In this document: piece by piece, positions 56,856 to 64,000 of the stretch
Position numbering within the stretch: the first letter of the stretch is position 1
Layout of the letters: each line of letters begins with the position of its first letter
Origin: 79-D21 sp964521575
Lineage (GTDB): Bacteria > Synergistota > Synergistia > Synergistales > 79-D21
Direction of reading: 5' to 3'
Length of the DNA: 64,000 nucleotides
Assembly: GCA_964521575.1 (NCBI GenBank)
Contig: CAZFSR010000001.1
Location: forward strand, 62,001-126,000
Made by a program: the position numbers and the translations under genes
The notes under the pieces: generated by a model
Seen by the model: only the letters and a program-made list of their open reading frames with translations
Database searches by the model: none
What the model was told of the DNA's origin: nothing

Positions 56856-58184
56856 CTACGGCAGCCTGATGAACCCGTTCTCGGTCAGGCAGCCCGTCAT
56901 GCGCTGGGCGTACTGGATCTTCTCCGTGGCGATCTTCAGCAGTTCCTCGCGGGTGTAGGTCTTTCGGGCGATCCCCTGCTCGATGGCCTTCATCCCGACG
57001 GATGCCGCCACTTCCGGGTAAACCCAGGCCTGGTCCATGGTCGGGATCAGGTAGTCCTCGGAGAGGCCCACTTTTTCCGCGCAGGCGGACAGGGTCCGGG
57101 CCGCCTCGATGCACATCTCGTCCGTGATCGTGGAAGCCTGCACGTCGAGCGTTCCCCGGAAGATGCCCGGGAAACCCAGGGAGTTGTTGACCTGGTTCGG
57201 GAAGTCGGACCGCCCCGTCGCCACGATGCGCGCCCCGGCTTCCTTCGCCTCCCAGGGCCAGATCTCGGGAATCGGGTTGGCGCAGGCAAAAAGGATCGCG
57301 TCACGAGCCATGGAACGGACCCACTCGGGCTTCACCACGTCCGGCCCAGGCTTGGTGTAGCAGTAGACGACGTCCGCGTCCCTGAACAGGACCTCGGGAC
57401 CTCCCGTGATCCCTTCAGGGTTGGTGGTCCGGGCAAAGTGCCCCTTCACGTCGTACTGCCCGTCCAGGTCCGTCCGGCCCTTGTGGAGCGTGTCCCTGCT
57501 GTCGGCCATGATGATATTTTCGGGTTTCACGCCGGCGCTGATGAGGATCCGCGCCGTGGCGACGCTCGCCGCGCCGGCCCCGAAGAAGCGCACCTTCACC
57601 TCGTCGATCTTCTTGCCGACGATCTTCAGCCCGCTGTAGAGCCCCGCCAGGTTCACGGCGGCAGTGCCCTGCTGGTCGTCGTGCCAGACCGGGATCTTGC
57701 AGTCCTTGCGAAGCTCGTCCAGGATGTAGAAGCACTTGGGCTGGGCGATGTCCTCGAGGTTGATGCCCCCGAAGCTCGGGGCCAGGAGGCGCACGGTCTC
57801 GATGAGCTTGTCGGGGTCCTTCGTGTCCAGGCAGATCGCCACGGCGTCCACCCCGCCCAGGTACTTGAAGATCAGGGCCTTGCCCTCCATGACCGGCATG
57901 CCCGCCTCGGGCCCGATGTCCCCCAGGCCCAGCACCCGCGTGCCGTCGCTCACCACCGCCACCAGGTTTGCCCGGTTCGTGTACTCGTAGGACAGGGACA
58001 CGTCCTCCTTGATGGCCTTGCAGGGAGCGGCCACCCCGGGCGTGTACCACACGGCAAAGTCGCGCAGGTCCCGGATGCAGCACTTCGGCGCGGTCTGCAT
58101 CTTCCCCTTGTAGAAAGGATGAAGCTCCATGGCGTCCTGGGCCGGCTTGGCCGCCTTCGCGATCAGTTCTTCCTTCGTCAGCAT
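56856..58184 (-). CDS. NAD(P)-dependent malic enzyme
   Basis: A 442-residue malic enzyme of the short bacterial type (no phosphotransacetylase domain) that converts malate to pyruvate and CO2. Visible are YTPGVAAPCKAI with the catalytic Tyr, GDIGPEAGMPVMEGKA, VWHDDQQGTAAVNLAG with metal-binding acids, and the cofactor loop VRFFGAGAASVATAR. It follows fumC by 13 bases with AAGGAGGAAA in front of the ATG, so the pair turns fumarate into pyruvate. It converges on paralogue F, with 7 bases between the stops. Confidence 0.93.
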   Translation of the reverse strand: MLTKEELIAKAAKPAQDAMELHPFYKGKMQTAPKCCIRDLRDFAVWYTPGVAAPCKAIKEDVSLSYEYTNRANLVAVVSDGTRVLGLGDIGPEAGMPVMEGKALIFKYLGGVDAVAICLDTKDPDKLIETVRLLAPSFGGINLEDIAQPKCFYILDELRKDCKIPVWHDDQQGTAAVNLAGLYSGLKIVGKKIDEVKVRFFGAGAASVATARILISAGVKPENIIMADSRDTLHKGRTDLDGQYDVKGHFARTTNPEGITGGPEVLFRDADVVYCYTKPGPDVVKPEWVRSMARDAILFACANPIPEIWPWEAKEAGARIVATGRSDFPNQVNNSLGFPGIFRGTLDVQASTITDEMCIEAARTLSACAEKVGLSEDYLIPTMDQAWVYPEVAASVGMKAIEQGIARKTYTREELLKIATEKIQYAQRMTGCLTENGFIRLP

Positions 58185-58197
58185 TTCCCTTTCCTCC

Positions 58198-59583
58198 TTA
58201 AGCTTTCTTCGGGTGGCACATGGCCTTCAGGTCCATCGCCTTGTCGAACTCGTCTTCCGTGAGGGTGCCCAGGGCCATGGCCGCCTCTTTCAGCGTGGTG
58301 CCCTCCCTGTGCGCCTTCTTCGCGATCTCGGCAGACTTGTCGTAGCCGATGATCGGGTTCAGCGCCGTCACGTTCATCAGGGAGTTCGTGACGAAATGCG
58401 TGATCCTCTCCTCGTCGGCCTCCAGGCCAACGGCGCAGTGGTCGTTGAAGGAAACCATGGCGTCGGCCAGCAGGCGCACCGACTGCAGGAAATTGTAGAT
58501 CAACACGGGCATGTAGACATTCAGCTCGAAGTTGCCCTGGCTGGCTGCGAACCCCACCGTCACGTCGTTGCCCATGACCTGGGCGACGACCATGGAAACG
58601 GCCTCGCACTGGGTCGGGTTGACCTTTCCCGGCATGATGGAACTGCCCGGCTCGTTCTCCGGGATCCGGATCTCGCCGATGCCGCAGCGGGGACCGGAAG
58701 CGAGCCAGCGCACGTCGTTGACGATCTTCAGGAGATCCGCCGCCAGGGCCTTCAGGGCCCCGTGGGCGAACACCAGCTCGTCCTTGCTGGTGAGGGAATG
58801 GAACTTGTTCGGGGCCGTACGGAAAACCTTGCCGGTGAGGGCCGCGATCTGTGCAGCCACCTCGACGTCGTAGCCCTCTGCCGCGTTCAGGCCGGTCCCC
58901 ACGGCCGTTCCGCCGAGGCCTAGGTCCCTCAGGAATTCGAGGCTCGAACGGATCATCTGTTCGTCCCGCTCCAGCATCCTCACCCACCCGCTGATCTCCT
59001 GGCCCAGGGTCAGGGGCGTCGCGTCCTGCAGGTGGGTGCGGCCGGTCTTCACCAGGTCCATGGTGAGAGCAGACTTCCCGGCGAGGGTCGCCTTCAGTTT
59101 CGCGACGGCGGGCAGGAGACGGTCCTCCAGCTCCACCACCGCCGCGATGTGCATGGCCGCCGGGAAGGTGTCGTTGGAGCTCTGGCACTTGTTCACGTGG
59201 TTGTTCGGGTGGACCTTTTTGTCCGGGTCGCCCAGGATCTGGTTCGCCCGGTTGGCCAGGACCTCGTTCACGTTCATGTTCGACTGGGTTCCGCTTCCGG
59301 TCTGCCAGACGGAGAGACCGAAGTTCCCGGCCAGCTTGCCTTCCAGGATCTCGTCGGCCGCCTTGGCGATGGCCGAGGCCCGGTCCTCGTCAAGGACCCC
59401 GAGCTTCCGGTTGGCCAGGGCAGAGGCTTTCTTCAGGATCGCGAAAGCCCTGATGATCTCGTCCGGCATCTTCTCCCAGCCGATCCGGAAATTGTCGATG
59501 CTTCTCTGGGACTGGGCCCCGTAAAGCTTGTCCGCGGGGACCTTCACTTCCCCCATGGAGTCCTTCTCGATGCGGTATTCCAC
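58198..59583 (-). CDS. fumC: Class II fumarate hydratase
   Basis: A 461-residue fumarase that hydrates fumarate to malate. It contains GTQSNMNVNEV, NNHVNKCQSSNDTFPAAMH, KTGRTHLQDATPLTLGQ and the signature GSSIMPGKVNPTQCE. GTG at 59583 is chosen because AAAGGAGG lies nine bases upstream; the open frame before it has no site. Aspartase is the main look-alike, but the AsnB-type ammonia-lyase wording is absent and the neighbouring malic enzyme supports fumarase. Confidence 0.93.
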   Translation of the reverse strand: MEYRIEKDSMGEVKVPADKLYGAQSQRSIDNFRIGWEKMPDEIIRAFAILKKASALANRKLGVLDEDRASAIAKAADEILEGKLAGNFGLSVWQTGSGTQSNMNVNEVLANRANQILGDPDKKVHPNNHVNKCQSSNDTFPAAMHIAAVVELEDRLLPAVAKLKATLAGKSALTMDLVKTGRTHLQDATPLTLGQEISGWVRMLERDEQMIRSSLEFLRDLGLGGTAVGTGLNAAEGYDVEVAAQIAALTGKVFRTAPNKFHSLTSKDELVFAHGALKALAADLLKIVNDVRWLASGPRCGIGEIRIPENEPGSSIMPGKVNPTQCEAVSMVVAQVMGNDVTVGFAASQGNFELNVYMPVLIYNFLQSVRLLADAMVSFNDHCAVGLEADEERITHFVTNSLMNVTALNPIIGYDKSAEIAKKAHREGTTLKEAAMALGTLTEDEFDKAMDLKAMCHPKKA

Positions 59584-59651
59584 CGGGCAGCGCCTCCTTT
59601 TTCCAGTCCGCCGCACTCCTGGTCAAGGCCAACGGCGATCCTGGCTTTTCC

Positions 59652-59703
59652 ATGTTAGGGAAAGGGCGAAACGAATTCAAGGGCAGGCAGGTTCCGGTAG
59701 AAT
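59652..59703. promoter_or_regulatory. Overlapping back-to-back promoters of fumC and the AspT-like gene
   Basis: Minus strand: TTGAAT (59680-59675), 17 bases, TAACAT (59657-59652), for fumC. Plus strand: TTCAAG (59676-59681), 16 bases, TAGAAT (59698-59703), for the AspT-like gene. The two -35 boxes share the same bases, so the promoters should compete. Confidence 0.6.
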
Positions 59704-59754
59704 AGTCACGACGGGCAAGTCAATCCTGCGGACTTTTCTGGGGGGACCTCCATC

Positions 59755-60906
59755 GTGGACTTCATCGCCAAGCTTCTCCAAAACCAGATCCTGCTGCTGA
59801 GCCTCGCCGTCGCGACGGGCCTGCTGCTCGGAAAGGCCCGCTTCAGGAACCTCAGCCTGGGCACCTCCGGGGCGCTTTTCACGGGGCTTGCCCTGGGGAT
59901 GCTCAACGTGAAGGTGTCCTACGAGCTTTTCAACTGGAATCTCATGCTCTTCGTCGTCGCGGTGGGCCTGCTCTCGGCAGAGGACATCGTCCTGGTGGTG
60001 AAGAAATACGGGATGAAATTCGTGGTCCTTGCCCTGGTCGTCACGGGGGTCGGGGCGCTCTGTACCTACGGGATGGCACGGCTGGCCACGGGCGTGGAAC
60101 CGCTGCTGGTGGCGGGGACCTACACCGGGGCCCTCACGAGTTCGCCGGGCCTGGGCGCCGCCCTGGAGGCCACCGGGGGGAACCCCCTCGTCACGGTCGG
60201 CTACACGATCGCCTATCCCTTCGGGGTGCTGGCGGTCGTCTTTTTCGTCCAGCTGGCCCCGGCGATCTTCCGGATCGACGTCAAAAGGGAGCGCGAGGAA
60301 CTGGCGGCCATCTACCGGGATTTCTACGGTGACGTCGAGAAAGACCGCGCCGTCCCCGAGTCGATACCCTTTTCGGTGCTGTCCTTCGTCACCTGCATCG
60401 TCTTCGGCATCCTGCTCGGCAGCGTCACGGTTCCCGTCATGGGAAATCCCGTTTCCCTGGGCAGCACGGGAGGCGGCCTGATCGCCGCCCTTGCCCTGGG
60501 CGCCGCGGGACGCCTCGGACCGCTTCCCATGCGGATGGAAAAACGGACGCTTTCCGCCATCCGCGAGCTTTCGCTCGCCTACTTCCTGGCGGTCGTCGGC
60601 CTGATGGCGGGTCCCCAGATGATCGACGCGCTCGCCAGGCACGGGCTTCTGCTCGTGGGGGTAGGGGCGGTTTCCGCCCTTGCCGCGGAACTGTCCGGGT
60701 ATTTCCTTGGCCGGACGGTCTGGAAGCTGAACTGGGTCCTGCTTGCAGGGGCCATCTGCGGGGCCATGACGAGCACCCCAGGCCTGGGAGCGGCCATCGA
60801 GGCCACGGGGGGCGAGGAGTGCAGCGCGGGCTACGGGGCCACGTACCCCATGGCCATCGTCTGCATGGTGGTTTTCACCTCGCTGTTGGCCAAGGCCCTG
60901 GCCTAG
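59755..60906 (+). CDS. AspT/YidE-type membrane carrier (aspartate:alanine antiporter family)
   Basis: A 383-residue membrane protein of the Asp-Al_Ex family (PF06826), with two repeats each carrying the hallmark GALTSSPGLGAALEATG (first) and GAMTSTPGLGAAIEATGG (second). Family members exchange amino acids or dicarboxylates. The usual central RCK/TrkA-C domains are missing; only a short hydrophilic linker joins the halves. GTG start at 59755. It is divergent from fumC through a shared promoter, which fits a dicarboxylate or aspartate exchanger feeding fumarate metabolism. Its stop overlaps the convergent csaA stop (CTAG). Confidence 0.85.
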   Translation: MDFIAKLLQNQILLLSLAVATGLLLGKARFRNLSLGTSGALFTGLALGMLNVKVSYELFNWNLMLFVVAVGLLSAEDIVLVVKKYGMKFVVLALVVTGVGALCTYGMARLATGVEPLLVAGTYTGALTSSPGLGAALEATGGNPLVTVGYTIAYPFGVLAVVFFVQLAPAIFRIDVKREREELAAIYRDFYGDVEKDRAVPESIPFSVLSFVTCIVFGILLGSVTVPVMGNPVSLGSTGGGLIAALALGAAGRLGPLPMRMEKRTLSAIRELSLAYFLAVVGLMAGPQMIDALARHGLLLVGVGAVSALAAELSGYFLGRTVWKLNWVLLAGAICGAMTSTPGLGAAIEATGGEECSAGYGATYPMAIVCMVVFTSLLAKALA

Positions 60907-61262
60907 AACATCTTCCCCCCTATCCTGGCTTCGGCGGCCGGGGTCAAAAACGTCGCCTCGCCGCTATCGGCCTTCGGGTACTGCACGCCCAGGACCAGGA
61001 CTTCGGAAACGGTGTCCCCCACCTGCCGGGGCTCGAAATTCAGCACGCCGATCACGAGGTGCCCCACGAGTTCCTCCGGGGCATGCTGCGTGAAACGCCC
61101 CACGCTGGTCTTCTTCCCGAACTTTCCGAAGTCGATCTCCAGCCTGTAGGCCCTTTTCGGGGCGGAGGGCTCGATCTCGGCGGACAGGACCCGCCCGAGG
61201 CGGATCTCCAGGCGGTCGAAAGTCTCTTCCTTTGAGACGACAGGCTTGATTTCCGTCGACAT
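60903..61262 (-). CDS. csaA: CsaA-like tRNA-binding domain protein
   Basis: A 119-residue single-domain protein of the tRNA-binding OB-fold type (PF01588), as in CsaA and the C-terminal part of methionyl-tRNA synthetase. It shows FDRLEIRLGRVLSAE, YRLEIDFG, GRFTQHAPEELVGHLV and VLNFEPRQVG. CsaA has been linked to chaperone-like functions. ATG 61262 follows AAGGAGAG; the frame upstream is not used. It is the last gene of the operon with the HpcH aldolase and the DUF2993-like protein. Confidence 0.88.
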   Translation of the reverse strand: MSTEIKPVVSKEETFDRLEIRLGRVLSAEIEPSAPKRAYRLEIDFGKFGKKTSVGRFTQHAPEELVGHLVIGVLNFEPRQVGDTVSEVLVLGVQYPKADSGEATFLTPAAEARIGGKMF

Positions 61263-61281
61263 GACAACTCTCCTTTTCGAT

Positions 61282-62052
61282 CTAGCGGCTGTATCGGTAA
61301 ACGATCCCGTCAAAGGGACAGGGCCGGGTCCGCGAGGCGATCTCGAGGCGCCCCTGGCCGGTTTTCAGCACGGCCAGCGTGACGGGAAAGGGGAACTTCC
61401 GTATGTCCACGACGGGCTGGAGCTTCTCGATGGCTTCCCTGACCGTGGCGGTCTGCTCGGCGTTGTTGATCTCCAGCCGAACGTCCTCCAGCCAGATCTC
61501 TTTCCCGTCACGGATGGCCAGGCCTGTCGAGACCTCCGCGAGAATGACCAGCCCCGGGTTCTTCAGGTGGTACCGCCCGCGGGCCTCGATGTTCCGCGGC
61601 GGAACGAACCGGACGGAAACGTCCTTCCAGTCCCCGTCCTTGTCCGAAGTGAATGTCCGGATGGCCCCGTTGATGTCCGACTCCAGCAGGACGACCTCCA
61701 GGTTGCTCCGCATCGCCGACCGGACCTCGAGCTTCCCGCTGCCGGAAGGCGGGGCGAGGCTGACGAAGGAAGCCGAGAGGGTGATGTCCTCCACCCGGAT
61801 CTTGCCTGCGAAACGCCCTCCCCTGACCCGGAAGAAGAGATCCCGGACGTTCCAGTTTTCGTCGGGCTCCCCGTCGAGGATCATCTCGGCCGAATCCGGG
61901 TCGGTGTAGTCCACCAGGGCTTTCAGCAGTTCTTCCCCCCGTGAGGACGGCGTGAAGTTTCCCCTGAAGGCGTGTGTTTCCTGCCCCGCCGCAATCAGCG
62001 GGAAGCCGAGGAGCAGGAGGAAGGCGAGGAGAAACCCGGTTTTCCGCCTCAT
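61282..62052 (-). CDS. DUF2993 (LmeA-like) secreted protein
   Basis: A 256-residue exported protein with a signal peptide (FLLAFLLLLGFPLIAAG). The body resembles the DUF2993 family: IRVEDITLSASFVSLAPP, DGDWKDVSVRFVPPRNIEARG and YHLKNPGLVIL. In actinobacteria a member (LmeA) acts on lipid-linked glycans, but the family is broad and the job here is unknown. It starts 14 bases after the aldolase gene and ends 19 bases before csaA. Confidence 0.68.
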   Translation of the reverse strand: MRRKTGFLLAFLLLLGFPLIAAGQETHAFRGNFTPSSRGEELLKALVDYTDPDSAEMILDGEPDENWNVRDLFFRVRGGRFAGKIRVEDITLSASFVSLAPPSGSGKLEVRSAMRSNLEVVLLESDINGAIRTFTSDKDGDWKDVSVRFVPPRNIEARGRYHLKNPGLVILAEVSTGLAIRDGKEIWLEDVRLEINNAEQTATVREAIEKLQPVVDIRKFPFPVTLAVLKTGQGRLEIASRTRPCPFDGIVYRYSR

Positions 62053-62066
62053 GGGAATCCGCCTTC

Positions 62067-62846
62067 CTATTCGGCCCGGCAGCCCATGTGGCTCTTCAGG
62101 GTTTTCACGGCCTGGCTGCAGGCCCCCGCGAAAAGAATGGAATCCATGCTGTAAGCGATATAGCGGAACCCCTGGTCCAGCCGCATGCGGGCCTCGTCCG
62201 TGCTCGTCACGAAAATCCCTGCGGGCTTTCCCGCGCCCTGGGCTGCCTTGAGGGCCCGGTCCACCGCGCCGGCGACCTGGGGATTGTCCAGCCGGCCCGG
62301 GAAACCCAACGACTGGGACAAGTCGTAAGGCCCTACAAAGACCACGTCCAACCCGGGCGTGGCGGCGATCTCCTCGATGCAGGAAAGGCCGGCCCTGTTC
62401 TCGCAGTGCACGATCACCATCGTCTCGTCGTTCGCGGAGGCCAGGTGTTCGCCGAAGGGACGCAGCCCGTATTCCGCGGCACGGGGCATGGCCGCTCCGC
62501 GGGTTCCGGCGGGGAAGTATTTCGCCGACCGAACGACGGATTCGGCGGCTTCCCGCGAATTGACCTGGGGGACCTGGATGCCGTGGGCCCCGACGTCCAG
62601 CGTCTTCAGGATCGTCACGTCCCGGGTGTCGGAAACCCGGACGATGGGGGTGATCCCCCTCAGCTCCGCGGCGCGGATCAGGTTCTGGATCGACTCGGCC
62701 TCCATGGGGCCGTGCTCGGTGTCGATGATGAGGAAGTCGAAACCCGTCAATCCCATCAGTTCCACGAGGTCCGGGCAGTTGAGGGTCAGGAACGGCCCGA
62801 TCACCGGCTGGCCGAGGGCCAGCTTCCTTTTCAGCGTGTTGATCAT
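62067..62846 (-). CDS. HpcH/HpaI aldolase family protein
   Basis: A 259-residue class II (metal-dependent) aldolase-like TIM barrel. It shows DFLIIDTEHGPMEAESIQ, RVSDTRDVTILKTLDVGA, GIQVPQVNSREAAESV and VFVGPYDLSQSLG, the marks of the HpaI/2-keto-3-deoxy-acid aldolase family that split pyruvate from a hydroxy-keto acid. ATG 62846 has AAGGAGG about eleven bases upstream. The substrate is unknown. It heads the operon with the DUF2993-like and CsaA-like genes. Confidence 0.88.
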   Translation of the reverse strand: MINTLKRKLALGQPVIGPFLTLNCPDLVELMGLTGFDFLIIDTEHGPMEAESIQNLIRAAELRGITPIVRVSDTRDVTILKTLDVGAHGIQVPQVNSREAAESVVRSAKYFPAGTRGAAMPRAAEYGLRPFGEHLASANDETMVIVHCENRAGLSCIEEIAATPGLDVVFVGPYDLSQSLGFPGRLDNPQVAGAVDRALKAAQGAGKPAGIFVTSTDEARMRLDQGFRYIAYSMDSILFAGACSQAVKTLKSHMGCRAE

Positions 62847-63002
62847 CCTCGATGTCGCCTCCTTGGTTCCTCTCAGTGCTTTCCTGCTAGATGGTAAACG
62901 ATGGGAAGCCGAAAGCACAATCGCCTTGCGGAAACGCTCCTGGAGAGTTAATCTCGGTCAAGGCCCGTTTCACCGTCACGGGACCACTGGAGGTGAGGCT
63001 TT

Positions 63003-64000
63003 TTGCGGAAGAGACGCTTCTGGAGCATTTCCCTCGTCGGCCTTCTCGTTTCTTTCTTCCTGGGCTTCGTTTTCGTGGGGGTCTCCCTGGCCGGCGGGCG
63101 CGAGCCCCTGTCAGGACCTGAGCTGGAAAAGGTTCTCCTGGAGTTCGAGAGGCAGGTCGAAAAAGCCCGCAGCGATTTCCACGTTCCCGGAATGGCCGTG
63201 GCCGTGGTCCAGAAAGACAGGGTGATCTACGCAAAGGGCTTCGGGGTGAAGGAAATCGGGAAATCGGAACCGGTGGATCCCCATACCCTTTTCCAGGTCG
63301 GCTCCACCTCCAAGGCCTTCACGGCGACCCTCGTGGCCTCCCTGGTGGACGAAGGCAAAATCGGATGGAAAGATCCCGTGATCTCCCACCTGCCGCGTTT
63401 CGCCATGTTCGATCCCTGGGTGACGAAGGAATTCCAGGTCCGCGACCTCATGGCCCAGCACAGCGGCATGAAGCCCTACGCGGGGGATATCCTCGCCATG
63501 ACCGGCTACGGGCGCGAGGACATCGTCCGCTCCACGGCCTTCATCAGGCCCGTCTCCAGCTTCCGTTCCGAGTTTGCCTACGTGAACAACCTCTGGGTGA
63601 CCGCGGCGGCCGTGGTGGAGGCGAAAACCGGGAAAACCTGGGAACAGAACCTCCAGGAACGGATTTTCGACCCCCTGGGGATGTCCGAGTCCTCCATGTC
63701 CCGGGAAGCCCTTTTCAAGTCGGGCAACTCGGCCACGTTCCACACCTTCGACGGGAAGACCGTGAAGCCGATTTCCAGGGACTGGCCTCTCTTCGACTGG
63801 CCGTACGTCTATGGCCCGGCCGGGGGCATCAACTCGAACGTCCTCGACATGGCCCGATGGGTCCGCATGCAGCTCGGGGAAGGGACGTTCGAAGGCAGGC
63901 AGGTGATCGGGAAGGAAAGCCTGGCCTTCACCCACGAACCCCAAACGCCGGTCCCGGGCGGGAAGAACGCCTACTGCCTGGGCTGGGTGAAGTCCGACTA
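63003..64000 (+). CDS. Class C beta-lactamase-like serine hydrolase, 3' end outside the window
   Basis: At least 332 residues, open to the window end. The start is TTG at 63003: GGAGGTGA lies six bases upstream, and the first codons give a perfect signal/anchor (RKRRF, then WSISLVGLLVSFFLGFVFV). The serine beta-lactamase/PBP4-like fold shows the SxxK motif STSK at about 101-104 and the YxN motif YVN at about 193-195. The K-S/T-G box would be farther on. The family includes esterases, D-aminopeptidases and penicillin-binding relatives; true beta-lactamase action is not implied. Divergent from the aldolase operon. Confidence 0.85.
   Translation, partial: MRKRRFWSISLVGLLVSFFLGFVFVGVSLAGGREPLSGPELEKVLLEFERQVEKARSDFHVPGMAVAVVQKDRVIYAKGFGVKEIGKSEPVDPHTLFQVGSTSKAFTATLVASLVDEGKIGWKDPVISHLPRFAMFDPWVTKEFQVRDLMAQHSGMKPYAGDILAMTGYGREDIVRSTAFIRPVSSFRSEFAYVNNLWVTAAAVVEAKTGKTWEQNLQERIFDPLGMSESSMSREALFKSGNSATFHTFDGKTVKPISRDWPLFDWPYVYGPAGGINSNVLDMARWVRMQLGEGTFEGRQVIGKESLAFTHEPQTPVPGGKNAYCLGWVKSD

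Noticed and set aside
63003..64000. Calling the final gene a beta-lactamase resistance gene
   Set aside because: Only the fold and the SxxK and YxN motifs are visible; most such proteins in anaerobes are peptidases or esterases, and the third motif is outside the window.

Overview
The window looks like chromosomal DNA of a Synergistota bacterium (Synergistaceae-like). It is GC-rich by eye. One secreted protein ends in a Gly-Gly-Cys plus hydrophobic plus basic tail that matches the Synergist-CTERM sorting signal. The gene content (TRAP and Liv transporters, GntR/FCD regulators, glycyl-radical enzymes, amidohydrolase, HpcH aldolase, malic enzyme and fumarase) fits an amino-acid and organic-acid fermenting anaerobe. 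No rRNA, tRNA or CRISPR array was seen.

Layout. 1-9150: the 3' end of gyrB (the first 17 bases look like a contig-end artefact), a secreted beta-helix protein, an interrupted small secreted protein, an ARPP-1/ADP-ribosylglycohydrolase fusion, a MarR-regulated DUF318-type permease with two palindromic operators, a WYL regulator, a QueG-like Fe-S protein and a double-PDZ secreted protein. 9150-13410: an AT-richer island, probably acquired, with a XhoI-like restriction endonuclease, an N4-cytosine-type methylase, an SDH-type serine protease with a 56-residue partner, and a structured stretch without genes.

13412-38615: a catabolic region. A minus-strand operon (activase, glycyl-radical enzyme, second glycyl-radical enzyme, activase, EamA exporter, DUF1848) faces a GntR gene. 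Then come a second GntR, a D-2-hydroxyacid dehydrogenase, an ornithine cyclodeaminase-family enzyme, a complete TRAP transporter, an amidohydrolase, an SDR plus a complete Liv ABC transporter, a third GntR, a pyrroline-5-carboxylate reductase and a DUF2087 regulator. Shared palindromes link the third GntR gene to the SDR-Liv promoter.

38690-56848: after an acyl-ACP thioesterase comes the most unusual part, a sialic/nonulosonic-acid-type locus (GNAT, neuB, neuC, polysaccharide deacetylase on the minus strand; nucleotide-sugar dehydrogenase and neuA on the plus strand) with six divergent asparagine-synthetase-like paralogues. Five are in the minus-strand operon and one follows neuA. All keep the ATP-pyrophosphatase synthetase domain and share a PRTR-containing signature. 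None has the N-terminal cysteine of a glutaminase. They are probably amide- or amidine-forming enzymes that decorate a surface glycan, but their substrates are unknown.

56856-64000: malic enzyme and fumarase (one operon), an AspT/YidE-type carrier from an overlapping divergent promoter, an operon of HpcH/HpaI aldolase, DUF2993-like protein and CsaA-like tRNA-binding protein, and the start of a class C beta-lactamase-like serine hydrolase cut by the window end.
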